Shown here: in pieces, positions 9,072-23,000 of the stretch
How the letters are laid out: every line of letters begins with the position of its first letter
Position numbering within the stretch: the stretch's first letter is position 1
NCBI GenBank assembly: GCA_028456385.1
Contig: JALNQF010000204.1
Span: forward strand, 1-64,000
Direction: 5' to 3'
Source of the DNA: Ophiosphaerella korrae
Taxonomy: Eukaryota; Ascomycota; Dothideomycetes; Pleosporales; Phaeosphaeriaceae
Length of the DNA: 64,000 bases
The notes under the pieces: model-generated
Databases searched by the model: none
Told to the model about the DNA's origin: nothing
The model's input: the letters and a program-made list of their open reading frames with translations, nothing else
Position numbers and translations under genes: made by a program

Positions 9072-10607
9072 TGTGGATGGTGATACAGATAAGACTAGGC
9101 AGGGCGGAATTGATGGAAAGAGGAGTTGGGCATCACGACAGCGGGGCGACATGCGCCATTTATCTAGCTGCAATGCCGGCCGCTGCGATGGTCGAAACAC
9201 ACATGCATCTTCACAGATTGTCTAGATTACTCCTACTGCTCAGCAATTGTGGGATCCGGCCGAAGCAGCACGCATTGCAACCTCGTTCTTGGGCGAGTTG
9301 GTATCATTGGTTTGGAGGGGTTCTGGGCTGGCAATCGGAGCGAGGTCCGCAACACAAATGCCTCACGCAAGTCTAGACGTGGCACAGCCACAGCCACAGG
9401 CATAAAAAGCAAGGCCATATACATACACAGATGATGAGGTTGTTCAGCTATGATTGATCCGGATGACGCGGATGAGCAAGATTGCTAAGCTTTGCTTTGC
9501 TTGGCTCGGAACGGCCCCTGGCGCTTGCCTCAAACGTCGCACGATGCATCTGAGGCGCAGTCTGAGGCGCAGTCAATAGCCTTGAATTTCCTTTTTCTGC
9601 GATGTCGCTACTTGCACGAGCTCTCCTTTTTATTTTTCAATCTCAGCATCTCTTTTGCTAAATGGAAAGGCTAAGTGGGCCCAAATGCAGCAGCGCATGA
9701 CGTATGGCAGATCCCACACCAAAAGGAGCTCTTGTGCTTCGATCTTTCACGTTGACTTGAAGAGTACATGCAACTTCAATCTTTGGCGTTTGACTGCTCT
9801 CTGGCAATGAAGATCTCAGCGCATCCAACTGTAAATTTTCGCCTTTCCATTTACCAGGTTATGCCGCGAAAAACCCATGATGGTTGCCCATCGGGGTGTA
9901 GTCAAACGAGACCAGCAGTATCATCGTTACCAACTACATCATGTGTTAGCATTATAATATTTTTCCTAATGTCTCTAAGAGTCTGTACTTGCTATTTGAC
10001 GCTCTTTCTATTCCAATAGACTCGAAACGGCCACGTCAACAACCACACCAAATCAGACCTTCATATTGAATTATTTGACAGAATGCCTGTTACTAATGAT
10101 ACCGCAGCAGTATTTATAATACTGGCTTCTATTTATTGGCTCGTTATGATGTAGCCAGTGGACTTTGAGAATCTTTTGAAGTGAAGTCGGGCTGTGGAGT
10201 TACTCCAAACCACTCTCACCGAGTAAACAAGTATTTTGGGCTCGATACAGGACTCAAAAAATTGATAAGACATGCATTACATTACAAAGAATTGCAACGG
10301 CATGTCAAGCTTGCTGGTATGGACCGGAAACAATTGTTGCGTACCTACTTCGTTTGTCTTCACTGCTCCTCCCTCATGAAGCTAGTTGTTTGTCACCTGA
10401 CTTACGCGTCTAGGGCTGTTTGCCACTTACCCACGTGCAAACTTTTGCTTTGACTCAAACTCGACCATGCCTACCTACCAACTCTTTTGGTAGCTTTCAA
10501 CCTCTTCACACTTGCAGCATCTTTCTCGAACAAATTTCAGTCATCAAACCATTCACGATAAGTGGAATACACTCAGCAGTTGCTACTTACAAGCTGTCTG
10601 TTATAGC
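9072..10607. other. Long intergenic promoter region
   Basis: This 1.5 kb stretch separates the divergently transcribed WW-like gene (-) and the helicase gene (+). It holds upstream regions for both. Open frames are short and poorly composed. A tiny tandem (TGAGGCGCAGTC-like) lies near 9550. No RNA gene or mobile element was recognised. Confidence 0.4.
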
Positions 10608-13600
10608 ATGGCGCCCGACAAGAGGTCAGCTTTGCCCTACCATAACATAGGACTGATCTAAATGACATTTTATAGGCCATGCACACACTTCCAGCTAGGC
10701 ATATGCAAAAATGGTGCTGACTGCAATTTTGCTCATGTCTTAGACCCCAGCTTCAAGAAGAAGGCCTGCAAACTCTATATGAAGGGAAAGTGTTATAGAG
10801 ACAAGGACTGCACCTTCTCTCACGAGCGAAGTGACGTTGAGCATCTCAAAACTGCGAATGGCGCAACAGGCATCAGTGATAAAGCCCTCGCAAGCTCGGA
10901 AGAGCGCTTGAAGGAGCTTCGATGGAAAGTCCCTCTGAATTGTGCTGGAGCTAAGCCGTTGTTAGGTTATGGGCTTCAAAAATTCTTTCAGCAAGCGCTT
11001 GAGCTTGTCGGTTGCGAGGTTGGGATTATGCAAGAAGTGATCAACCTACTCACAAGCGATGGAGGACTACTACGAATTGACGAGCTTCTCGAGCAAGATT
11101 TTCAGTCTCTCAATCCTGCACGACTCGCTCGAACATTCAGAATGCAGCTACTACCATTCTTCAGGATATTTACTCATAGTAACGTCACCTCTTCTATCTT
11201 ACTGCGAGCCAGGGTTACAACTGTCTACAATATCATGTATAATGGCGATGGCAATGAGAGGCGTGCAATCTCGCTCTTTACTGCACTTGCTGCCCATCTG
11301 TCCAACCCAGATATTCTGCATGCGAGCCTTGGACACGATGAAGGCGACAAAGACGACGAAGTGGCAACAGATTCGTTAGATTCTATCGAGACCACGATCA
11401 ATTTCCTCTTGAAACTTGTCGAGATCAACACCATGGCCCAAGTCAATCCTGGCTTTGTCCCTATTGTAGAGACATTTTTTACACTTCTCAAGGGTCTCCC
11501 AGAGAGTGTCTCTTTCAAAATGAGGAAATCCACAAAGAATATCGAAAGGTTGCAGCAACTTTTTGGCATTGGTCAAGCTCTTCCAAAAGCCCAGGATGTT
11601 CAAAAGGCTATTGGCGCTCGCGCAACATTCCAACTTGCACGAGAGATGCCAGGCGAGCTTTCAGAGGAAGGTCCCAGGCACGACAACGATCATGTGGATA
11701 TCCATAAGATTTCAATTTTGCCTACCTTGCAAGAGATTCAGAGCTCCCGTAATGAGTATCTCCCAGTCGTTGACCCACAGGAATGGCACTTTGGAGGCAT
11801 CTTGGGTTTAGTCGATCGCCACTTTCGCTTGTTACGAGAAGATACAATAGGTCAACTTCGGGATGCTGCGAAATTTGAGCTCGAGAGGCTCCAGAATCCT
11901 TCAAGGCAGACCCATCAGAATGAGCCTCGCCGCCAGAGTACACGAACCTACGTCTATGATAATGTGTACATCATTTCTACTGCCTTTGACGAGTTTCACG
12001 GCCCTCAAGTCGCATTGCGCTTTAATCGTCCTAAAGCCAATAACCAACAGACCAAATCCGCTCGAAAGGAGTGGTGGGATTACTCTAGAAGGCTGGGTCC
12101 GGACACGCTCATCTGTCTTCTCAGCTCAGGAGGCTCGGCGACATTCTTTGTTGTGGCTTCGCAAGGACATAAGCCCACTCGATTGCAGGCTACTTACGAC
12201 TTGATTTCTGACCCTGTATATGCCCACGTAATAGCCCAGCCTGTCAGTCAGTCCGACCTTCATGACCTCTTGGCACAAGCACTCGGAAATATTTCGTTTG
12301 CACAGCTGTCCCTTGTAGAGTTTCCTGGGGTTCTCCTGCCCTCATTTGAGCCTACTTTGAAAGCGATGCAGCGCATAAGCCAAAGTCTTGACATGCCGTT
12401 TCCACACATCTTGGCTCCTACTTCAACGCCAGAGAACCCAGATCGGGAGATTGACGTCCAACCTCCTTTGTATGCTACAAAACCAGGCTTTAAATTCGAA
12501 CTAGCTAGGATTACTACCGGTTGCAAGCGTTTGGACTTCGCACCTGGCGATAGCATTGAAGGTACAGCAGATCAACTTGCTCAGATGTCTACACTCGATC
12601 TGGGTCAGGCAAAGGCAGTGCTTGCCTCTCTTGCACACTCGATTGCTTTAGTGCAGGGGCCACCTGGAACAGGTAAATCGTTCACCGGAGTGCAACTAAT
12701 ACGAGTGTGCCTATCTAATAAGTCCAATACTGGAATCGGGCCTATCTTAGTCTGCACGCAGACTAATCACGCGTTGGATGCTATACTTGAGCGTTCGGTC
12801 GATGACGGTGTAGAGAACATTGTGCGTATTGGAAGTCGTTCAAAGTCGGAAATGCTCCAAGATGTCAATCTTAAGATACTCGCCCGGCGTCTTCATCTTA
12901 CCAAGGTAGAGACAATTGATCGTCGGGACCAAAAAAAGGCCGTGAAAAAGGAAACAAAGGAGATCAATACGCTGCTGAACGCATTTAGTGTCCTCGGCGG
13001 TCAATCTTCGATTGAAAATCATCTTGCGCAAAACTACCCCGAGCACTCTGAACAGCTTTTTACCAACAGCGACGAAGACGGTTACACCATTGTAAGGCAT
13101 GAGAAAATTCCGATCATTGGTAGCTGGCTCAGGGCTGGCTCTTCAAGTCCGTTGCACCCACGTTCCATAGCGGAATTGCACGACGTCCATCTCCTCGAGA
13201 TGACCAATATTGAGCGCAGGATAATTTTCAACTCCTGGATTTCAGAGATGAAAGATGAACTCCATGAGAGACTTCGTCATGCGTTATCATCGTACAATGA
13301 ATCTAAGAAGAAGCTCGATACTATAACGATGGAACTAAACCTCCGTGTACTACGCCGGGCAAATATTATTGGTATTACGACTAGCGGCTTAGCTCGCAAT
13401 CTAGATCTACTTTCCGGAGTGAACCCAAAAGTGTTGATATGCGAGGAGGCTGGGGAAGTTCTTGAGGCTCACCTCTTGACTGCGCTGCTACCATCTATCG
13501 AACATTGCATGCTCCTAGGCGATCACCAGCAGCTCCGTCCGCAGGTACAAAACTTTGACTTGTCGACAGAGAGCCGAAATGGGAGCCAGTACGCGCTTGA

Positions 13601-16600
13601 TACATCCTTGTTTCAGCGTCTTGTCCAGCCACAGGATACATTCGCTCAGCCACTGCCGTTTTCTACTTTAGAGGTGCAGAGGCGCATGCACCCATCCATC
13701 TCGCAGCTTGTCCGCCAGACTCAATACCCGCGTTTGCAAGATGACCGTTCCGTCCACATATATCCCAATGTCGTTGGTATGCGTCGGCGCCTGTTCTGGA
13801 TGCATCACGACCAACCCGAGGACGACAGCCCAGATGGCTGCTCGACTTCACGAACAAATTCATATGAAGTGGATATGGTCGTGGCGCTTGTCAAGCATTT
13901 AGCCCAACAAGGCGTCTACAAGCCAGATGATATTGCAGTCATCACCCCATACTTGGGTCAGTTGAGAATGCTTAAAAATGGACTCAGCAGCACGCACGCC
14001 ATACTACTCAATGATAGAGACACCGATGAACTTGAGAAAGAGGGTTCTGACTTTGGCGAGGCCTCTCTTTTATGTCCCGATTCCAGCTTGAACATAGCGG
14101 CTAGAGGCTCACTCAAGCAAGCTGTTCGCCTCGCTACTGTCGACAACTTTCAAGGGGAGGAGGCTAAGGTAATCATCATTTCACTTGTCCGCAGCAATAA
14201 GGACAACAATCCCGGTTTCCTCAGGACGCCAAACCGGATTAACGTCCTGCTTTCTCGAGCGAAGCATGGCATGTACATTATGGGCAATACAAAGACGACT
14301 GAGAGCGTCCCCATGTGGCATGATGTCATGGAAATTCTCCGTAACAACGACAATCTAGGCGATGCTTTAGAGTTATGTTGTCCTAGACATCCAGATACGG
14401 CCATGCTTGTTAAATGCCCCTCAGACTTTGCACGACTATCTCCTGAGTCAGGATGCAATTTACTATGTGAGAGGCAGTTAGAGTGCGGACATGCATGTGT
14501 CGCAAAATGTCACTCTGATTTGCTTCACGGAGCCGTTTATTGTATGCAACCTTGCACGAAGCTGAAAGCTGGCTGCCAGCATATTTGCCTCAAGCCATGT
14601 GGGGATACTTGCAATACGCGCTGCGAATTTCCCGTTGTGAACAAGACAGTTACGCTTGACTGTGGTCATGAAAAAACGGATTTGCTATGCTATGAGTATC
14701 AAGATCCGACAGAAATCGTTTGCAAGGAGCGCGTGACGAGAAAAGTTCCTGGTTGCAAGCATGAGATTACATTGCCTTGCCACATCGATATCGAAGATGA
14801 CGAGTTTGAATGCCGCGCTACTTGTGGTGAGGTCTTGGAATGTGAGCATAGCTGCCAAATGCCTTGTTACCAGTGTAATATACGCTCGTCGGGGAAATTT
14901 ACGAGGGCCTGCCATAACAAGTGCAAGCAAAAGTGCGAGCGCGGATACAACACGTGCAAGCATCAGTGCGCAAGCATCTGTCATAAAGACCAGCCGTGCC
15001 CACCTTGCACTTCAGAGTGCGATACACGCTGCTCTCACGCAGAATGTGGGAAGGTTTGCTCAGAATTCTGCAGTCCTTGCCTGGAGGAGCAATGCAACTC
15101 TGGCATTCATTGCCCCCACACTAAGGCTTGCCCAATGCCATGTGCTGTTCCTTGCACTTGGATTCCGTGCTCTAAGCGATGCGACAAGGCGCTGTCCTGC
15201 GGTTGTAGATGCCCTTCAGTTTGTGGAGAGGAGTGTCCAGATGCGAAGTTCTGCCAGAAACACTGTAGCGACGATATCAAAGCCATGCGGGCTGACTTGC
15301 TTCCTACGTACTACGACAATGTCGACATAGCCTACAAGGACGTCAATATTGATACAGACCCATGCATTTTCACAACTTGTGGCCACATTTTCACTGTTGG
15401 CTCACTCGATAGTATGATAGGTATGCAAGAACATTACGAAATTAATCCACATACTGGCAAGTTTCTTGCACTAAAGACCGCTGCCGAGCCTTTCTCAATT
15501 AATAAATCTAAGGCTTGCCCGGAATGTTGCGCTTCCTTACGCAACCTAGCTCGCTACGGCCGCATCGTTAGGCGGGCTTTGCTAGACGAGAGTACAAAGA
15601 AGCTTATTGTCTGGTCGAATCTCAAGCACCAAGAACTGGCCCATCGTTTAGCCAACCTTGAAGGCGAATTTATCGGATCGCTCGAATTTCCCCGGAAGCC
15701 AAACCAAATCGTCAAACTAGAAGGTCCAGTCTTTGCGCAGATCGAAATCATCAAGGGTTTGAAAACTACGAGGCGCTATGACGATAATTATGAGCTCATC
15801 AACGAGGTTGCCCTCTTCTTCCAGCAACTTAGCCAGGAGGAACAGCGTTATCAGCGAATTCGTGATCTTGTCGAGACGGTACGTCGTCAGAAAGCTTCCC
15901 CAGAGCTTATTGCGCAATCCAAATTTAGCAGCGAGGAACTACAGCTACATGGGCATCTACAGGCGGGCAACTTGCTCATTCGGAGTTATCTCGTTCTCTT
16001 TAGCGATGTCATCAGTGTTCACAACAAGACTGCTGTGGATACACGAGGAACTCTGCGCGTCAATTTCATGGCGATCCGTGAACTGTGTGATAAACAGATT
16101 GCGGAGGCTACCAAAAGCAAGAGCCTATACCTGCTAGTGGAGGCTCAAATCCTTTGGACTAGGTTTGCTGCGATGGAATACAGTATTCTGCAGACTGAAC
16201 ACGAGACTGGCAATGCTGAACTGAAGACTCTTATGGATTTTTTGAATTCGACTGCAAGCAAACGCCTAGATGCCGTGGAGATCATATGCATACAGCACGA
16301 AAAGACCAGAGCGGGTCATACCGATCTGATGCGCATCCACCAACCCGAGCTTGTTGACGAAGTGCATAACCCAATGAAACGTTTCGCCGAAGAAACTGCT
16401 GAGGTGCGTAGGATGCTGAGGGAAGGGATATCGTACACTGAGATAAGGATGATTGCCTCGGTGATGACGAAAGAATTTGAAGGCACGGGGCACTGGTGTC
16501 GTTGCGTAAATGGGCACCCGTTCATTGCTGAAGAACGTGGCATGTCGATGCAGCTTGCCAGATGCCCAGGGTGCGGTGCTCGTGTTGCAGGTCAGGGTCA

Positions 16601-16604
16601 CTAG
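10608..16604 (+). CDS. ZNFX1/NFX1-type SF1 RNA helicase with CCCH and RZ zinc fingers
   Basis: A large UPF1-like superfamily 1 helicase of 1981 residues. Exon 1 is only 17 nt (10608-10624, MAPDK plus two bases); a 51 bp intron joins it to 10676-16604, restoring the first CCCH finger (RPCTHFQLGICKNGADC). A second CCCH finger follows (ACKLYMKGKCYRDKDC). The helicase core has Walker A LVQGPPGTGKS near 665, motif II CEEAGE near 928, GDHQQLRP near 954, DNFQGEEAKVI near 1165 and LLSRAKHGMYIMGN near 1200. A Cys/His-rich NF-X1 finger array spans about 1240-1545. The protein ends in an RZ-type finger (GHWCRCVNGHPF ... CPGCGARV). Relatives include animal ZNFX1 and fission yeast Hrr1, linked to small-RNA silencing. 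An RNAi role here is inference. Confidence 0.92.
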
Positions 16605-17189
16605 TCCATGGAAGGTGTCACGCAAGCAGGTGACATCGAAGAGAGGTTCCGAGACCTTGACTTGTGAAAGGCTCGATTGAGGCTAGGTGCTAGTTTGAGT
16701 TGAATTCGGGAGATAGTAGAGCTTCGCGAACTAGGCTCACAGTATATGAATGATGATTCCAATACGATGCTGTATGCATGACCGTGAATCTCTTTCTCAA
16801 TTCCTATGTATAGCAGTTCAAACGTAAAAGCTTCTCGACTTATCACATTCGTAACTTGGCTAGAGTAAGTATCGGGTTTTACTTAACCTTAAGACGAGAT
16901 TATTTCCTGGCTAGTTGTTACTACGACTGGAGAGTTTGGAGAATTTGCGGCGCTGGTGAAGTGAAAGTTATGTCATGATTTGATCACTGTTAGTGAAAGA
17001 TGGGCATGTACCTGTACAATGAATCTTTTCAAAGTGATAAATGAATTCTGTAAGTTTTCTACTTCACTTCGACGCTCACACCAGGGCACGCTCGTGCCTA
17101 TTTACCCCACTGTACTCACCCTCATTCGTTGAGCTTTCTTGTCTACAACAACACTTGTATGAACTACAACAAGTATAGAAAAACTCAAC
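16605..17189. other. Intergenic region between tandem genes
   Basis: Terminator side of the helicase gene and promoter of the next plus-strand gene. Nothing specific is recognised. Confidence 0.4.
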
Positions 17190-18713
17190 ATGTCGGAAAG
17201 TCATCTCAACGACAATGCTCCAGCTGGATCGAATGAAGAGCTTGTGCTCACTTCAAGCACAGCAGCTGAAAATCCACAAAATAAGGTACACCACGATCCT
17301 CTCTCTAATATTCTAAAGAAACGGCCGTCCGCTCAAAAGGGTGGGATTGTCGGTATTCCCCCCACTACCGGGTGTTATACCCAATCAAGAATGAACCTAA
17401 TCCCACGCGCTGCATTTCTTCTCCAAATACCAGAGCATGCATACAAGATGCCTAGCGGACCGGATCTCAATTTCACCATGGCCGAAATTATTGCTATTCT
17501 CCCAAACTGGTTCAAACATCGACAGATCGCAACTCGGTTCCAAACCAATGGTATAACGTCGAGTATACAGATGCGGATATTGCAGCGATACCGCGTGTTC
17601 GACCAATCAGACCAAGAGTGTGCGCGGTCAAAGGATGGAATTTCTAATATGTATCGGAAGTCTATGCGTCTAACAGACAAAAACTGGAAGAAAGCAACCT
17701 ACCAAGTTCCTTCGGGTTGGGACTACACAAGAATCGCGGTGAACGACTTCCAACCCGATTCGGAAGTGATGAGTAAGCCATGTCGCTTCAACAGCTTGAT
17801 GGAGGGCATGTATGAGCTTCCTCAAGGCGAAGATGCCGGAGATCTTACTCGTGCACTACAATTTGCGCTCGAGAATAACAAGTACGGTCCAAACGGCGAA
17901 GCACTGGACTTCATGTTTCCTGACGATATTCACACCATCCTTGGACATATTCAGTACACGGTCATCACCTCAAAACACATGGATTATTCGGTTGTCCATC
18001 GGTACGGCATGGCTGTCAAGGAGAGTATTGCAGATCGAAAGCATCGTCATGCCGGTGAGCTGGAATCAGCAAGCTCCAAGCGTAGAAACATTTGCAAACG
18101 AGAACCTCCCCAAACATACAATCCGCAAAAAAACCCTGCAGACATGCTGAAATCTTTGGTACATTCTAGTAGAGCAGCGAACCCACCAGCGCAGGCTGCG
18201 CGCGTTATGCAGTCCGAACATTATTCCGTGTGCATTACAAGCGAAATAGCTTCTCGAGCATATACTAACGTGAGTACACAGGTTACAAACAATAAAATCG
18301 AAGACGGTTCAGAATTTGGCCTACACGGAGCCATAATCGGTCTACCTCCCGACCTTGAGGATCTGATGGATTTGGACACCACTATCATTTCGGGGACGGT
18401 CCAATCCGATGAACAGGCACGAGCGACCACTGAGGCAAAAGCTGCAGTCGATGAGTTTGAAGCTATTATTGCGATGCATCAGGATTACGACTTCGCCCCC
18501 TTCTTCGAAAACTCTGACCCGCAAGCCCCAGTTCTACTTCCGCTCATCCGCGACTTTGTGGAGGCGGATGACCCAAACAACCATAGCGATCGTGCTCGAG
18601 CTGCACGTTGGTGCCGTGATCCTAGCAATAACGGATTGGAATACACGATCTATGATCTGGATTTCGTGCTGAGTTGGATGGCGTTCATCAACACTAGCGA
18701 GCTGCAGGAGTAG
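17190..18713 (+). CDS. Hypothetical protein, 507 residues
   Basis: No family is recognised. The frame is long, has fungal codon use and begins MSESHLNDNAPAG. The N-terminal 60 residues are polar and probably disordered. A denser region at about 70-270 has MNLIPRAAFLLQIPEHAYK, AEIIAILPNWFKHRQIA and RILQRYRVFDQSDQE. A basic patch follows (DRKHRHAGELE, SKRRNICKRE), compatible with nuclear location. The C-terminus is acidic and ends DLDFVLSWMAFINTSELQE. A possible 54 bp stopless intron lies at 18228-18281 (GTGTGC donor, TACTAAC branch, CAG acceptor); removing it keeps the frame. No signal peptide or membrane segment is seen. Confidence 0.7.
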   Translation: MSESHLNDNAPAGSNEELVLTSSTAAENPQNKVHHDPLSNILKKRPSAQKGGIVGIPPTTGCYTQSRMNLIPRAAFLLQIPEHAYKMPSGPDLNFTMAEIIAILPNWFKHRQIATRFQTNGITSSIQMRILQRYRVFDQSDQECARSKDGISNMYRKSMRLTDKNWKKATYQVPSGWDYTRIAVNDFQPDSEVMSKPCRFNSLMEGMYELPQGEDAGDLTRALQFALENNKYGPNGEALDFMFPDDIHTILGHIQYTVITSKHMDYSVVHRYGMAVKESIADRKHRHAGELESASSKRRNICKREPPQTYNPQKNPADMLKSLVHSSRAANPPAQAARVMQSEHYSVCITSEIASRAYTNVSTQVTNNKIEDGSEFGLHGAIIGLPPDLEDLMDLDTTIISGTVQSDEQARATTEAKAAVDEFEAIIAMHQDYDFAPFFENSDPQAPVLLPLIRDFVEADDPNNHSDRARAARWCRDPSNNGLEYTIYDLDFVLSWMAFINTSELQE

Positions 18714-20019
18714 GAGCCGCAGAAGCAAGATGATGCGGCCTGGCAGGTTTTGGATGAGGTCCACAGGTGGGAGGGACGAAAATTGGCTACTGAATTAGCT
18801 TGATGTAAAAACTCAAATGTGCCAAATTATGTCGATGAAATCTGGACGCCTGTAGGCAAGAAAGAAAATACAAAAAAAACAAGACGCTGCTCAGGAGCTA
18901 TCCTCCTCTGCATAATCAAATACCTGAAAACCTACAATGAGTGACAATTTACATATCTACCCAAACTTCTCCGTCGAAACCTAACATTGTGTTGCTAATA
19001 CTGTGTTTGTATAAGGCTGAGCTATCACATCACGTATCGGTCACGTGCGGAACTGGATCTTACCTTCAGAATGACAGAGCACTTCAGAAAACCGAACTTT
19101 GCCAGGAAATGCGCTCTAGAGACGAATCTGATGAGTTAACTAAGCGAGGCTTTACACACTCACTGAAAAACGGATTCCTTCCACAGAATGTGTCTGATGT
19201 ATTGGTTGTGATACTCTATTGCTTTTTCGTCATTCGCCTCTGGCAATTATTAGTTGATTTTCGGCCACCCACTTTAATACATTGCGATAATATATTTTCT
19301 GCAGATTCAAATGCAAGATTTATTATCGGTCACCATACACCATGTATACACTTCTTCGCCGGCACAACCTACAAAGAAATATGCTTGTTGACCTGGCTAA
19401 AATACCGTTAACGCCCAGGACTTGTACATACACTCTTCCGTTTCATGGCTTGTTCTAAACTTACTTTTACTCTGATAAGCTATCATAGCCTTTTGATAAT
19501 AGCACATAAATATTGACGGGATGCTCGCAGTGCAGCAACCGCAACCGAACATATGGGCCAAACACACATTCGATATATGTACAATATTAGCGAAATGCAA
19601 TGATTCGTAACGAGATATAGTTCCTCATCCCAAGAGGACCAAACACGTCGATGATGGTGGACTTCTGTTTGGATGAGTGCTGGGATGATGGGTTATCGCC
19701 ATCCGAGAAAGGGAGGCCTGGGATTTGGCCAAATGGCCCTATTATGATCGTAAGATCAAGGGAGGCGTCGAAACAGTCATTCTGCATGTTTTTGTGGTTA
19801 TAGACGAACATTTATCGAGGTTTAACTGCAGCTTGGAGATCATGTTATGGAGATTTCTGATATCTGTAATTAAATACCACTACGCAGCGTGGTGGATAAC
19901 ATTCGCCGTGCTGGGAATGGGTATCCTTATCAGTTTAGACAATGCCACGGGCATTCTTGATCCGTAGACCGAACAGGGCAATGGTATATCATACAACTCC
20001 GAACTCGTCTGACCATTAT
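18714..20019. other. Intergenic region, AT-rich
   Basis: This lies between the hypothetical gene (+) and the end of Ctf18 (-). Open frames at 18941-19411 (+) and 19725-19967 (+) lack plausible composition or splice structure and are not called. No repeat or RNA is recognised. Confidence 0.4.
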
Positions 20020-23000
20020 CTACAATCCTCTTAGCAGCTCATCAATCGTCACTGGCTTCCTGACTGCATTCGAGAATCCTTCTCGAAAGGAAACCCATAT
20101 CCTCCCTTCATTGCCGCCTTTATTTTCCACTTCCTTCTTCCTCTCTTCGCCTAGAGGGAGTGCTTTTTCGACGATGGCTCTGCCAAAGAAGTCACGCTTG
20201 ATTGCCGACTTGTTCGCATGTGCAGCGATGTCTTCTACTGTCTTCTCGTCTTTCTGTGGTTCAACCTCATGTTCCTCAGTTTGACCACCGCGTCGCTTTC
20301 GGTTATCCATGTCAATGCGTGCACTCTCTTTCCGCCACTCTTGTTCAAGAACGCTTCGTAGCGCGTATCGAACCTTTTCTTCCTTCTTACCGCCGATTGT
20401 CTCGAAAGTTCCCATGACGTCAAGAGCAGGCTCCATGCGCCACACGAAGCCTGCACTTCTGTTTGCTGCATCTTCTGTGTCTACTCGCGACTTCTCAAAG
20501 CGGATGCCAGTCGCTGTCATGGCTTCAACGGCCTTCTTAACAAGTGCCTTTTCAGAAGCTTTGCGGACTGTAGCTGTTGCAACAGACTTTGAGCCTGACG
20601 CGCCCGTATTGACGATGACGGGTTTGACGTCAGGGGAGAGCATGCGGAGGGTGTAGGGAATGAGTTCTAGAGCCATTTCTTCTGGACTACGGAACATGCG
20701 TGTTAGATTAAGACTGAGTGTCGATTGTAAAGCCATTAGTTGACTTCTGTTTGCCTTGGTTTGTTCGAAAGCTGAGTAATTAGCACTAGGCCCAGAGAAA
20801 GGAGTAGGTAGTGCGTCTGTGTCAGTAGCGGCGTTGGAGCTTTGCTGTCGTGGTGAAGCAAATAGGCTGTGGAAGGCGAGTACAGAGTTCGAAAGGTAGG
20901 GCGCGAGCTCCCATTCTTGGGAGCCATGAACGGCTGCGTTGAGTGTGTCGTGGAAGTGAAGCCATTCATAAGCCGCAGATGGTTTACTGAGGAGAGTATC
21001 ATCCTGGAAAGGCTTCTCAGGGTAGGCAGTAAAGCAATCTGCAACCATATTAGACAAGAAAAGTAGGTGATGGAATCAACTTACCAGTTACGATGCGGTC
21101 ACATTCGCCACTCGTGTCGACCATCTCTCTAAGACGGTCCATTGCGCGCCGCTTTGCACTCTCTGCTACTCCAATGACTCCACCTTTCGCGCGAGCAGCT
21201 GCAGTACGCACATCTGTAGTTTCGGCCTGCTTTGGAAAACCTGCGCCTTCTTTGAAAACGCGCTCAACAACATCTTTCGCGCCTCCTCGTCCTAGACTAC
21301 GTGCAGAACCGCCGCCGTGACGCAGGTCATTGATGAAGTTGTCCTCGACCCACTTTCGGCTCAGATGGGGTTTTTCTTTCGAGTTTGTGTGGTGGGAAGA
21401 GCGCAATCGACTCGCAACCCACTCACTAACCACCATCACTCCACGTATATCTCCTTCGCCGGTACCACTTCCAGTACCGCCTTCCTTCTTTGTGCTCACA
21501 CCCCAAGTGGCCTCGCATAACCGCCGGACACCGTCAGGGTCACACTGGATGCCTTCTTTGACGAAAATATCCTGTATACGAGTGACGACCATGTTCAGTG
21601 CAGGCTTTCGGATGTGCACAACCTCAGCCATTGAGGACTGTCGGAGTGGCCGCAGCGAAGGATGGTAAAGGTCATTGCAGATTAGGATGAGCGGCCGTAG
21701 CAGTCGGAACTTGTCACCCTTCCGTTTCTTACCGATGCTTGTTCCCGAATCACGTTGTCCAGTCATCCTAGAGTTCTTCTCGTCCAAGTTGATCAAATCA
21801 ATAAGTGCTTTCACGAAGCCTCCTTCGCCCCCACTGCCACTATTACCGCCCACTACGCCGTCCACTTCGTCAACAACAACACAAACTGGCTTGCCTGCTT
21901 TCCGCACCTTGCCGTTCGCTGTGTTGGTATTGACGCCTCGAACGTTCTCGGTGCCAACCATGTCTCGGATACGGCCCTTGACGACATCGCGACTTCGCTC
22001 ATCAGAAGCATTGATCTCTTGAACTTCATAGCCCGCTTGCCGTGCACATACATGAGCTAGTGTAGTCTTTCCGAGCCCCGGTGGTCCGGTCAAAAGCAAG
22101 ATCTTGCGGTGCCTCTGCTCTTCATCTCCAAAGTCCTTCTTTGTTGATTTCGGCTTCTGTTTGATCGATCCTGGAAAGACGATAGGGTCCCATGCTTTTA
22201 GCCAGCGTAAGACTGATCGGTGAGTTCGCTCGTCGCCGACCAAATCCGTAAACTTCTTTGCGCGATACTTCTCGGTCCACATTAGCGTCCGGTTGTTCTT
22301 GCCATTCTTGTTGACCGGTTGCTCGATGGGTCGTTGTGGTTGTTCATTCTCCTGCTGTGCCTGTTTCACAGCCTTCTCAGCATCTAGAGCTTTGGCCTCA
22401 TCTATCAATTCGTGTATGTTGAGGCCATAATAACTCGTTCTAGCCTTTCCCTCGACAGCCACGGAGCGCGCAGCTATCAACTTTTCGTATGGAACGGCCT
22501 CGCGTTTCGCTTTCTTTGGGATATATATCGCTTTCCCTGATGAGTTTCGTGCAACTACGCCTGTTGTAGGTTGAGCCAAAGTTGGCTCTTGTCCGGTAAT
22601 CGGTCGCTTCGCAGGCGATTGTGATCTAGACGCAAAGCTATATGCATCAAGATCATCTACAGGTATACTTTCGGGATTTGGAATCTCTTCTTGACTTGCA
22701 GGTGGCGTATAATCTACAAATCCATCTGGCAATGAGGGTAGGTCTTTGACGGTACTGATAGCCCGCCTCTTGAGGGTGTGTTCTTTGAGTGCCGCGATCT
22801 CCTCTTCGTCATCTGAATCGTCATTAAATGCTCCAGCCTTGCGTACAGCATTGTTATTTGCCACATTCTTTAGCGGCTCTCGCACATCTTCTGAACGCTT
22901 CCTTTTTTTCGGGGACAATGCTTGTGGTAAAGAACTCGGTGGGTAGGTGACAGGTGATGAAATGAGGGGCATGTTGTAGGTTGGAGGCGAGGATGGGAAT

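Noticed and set aside
18941..19411. 156-codon plus-strand frame in AT-rich DNA
   Set aside because: No protein-like pattern, no promoter or splice context, and mixed-composition text.
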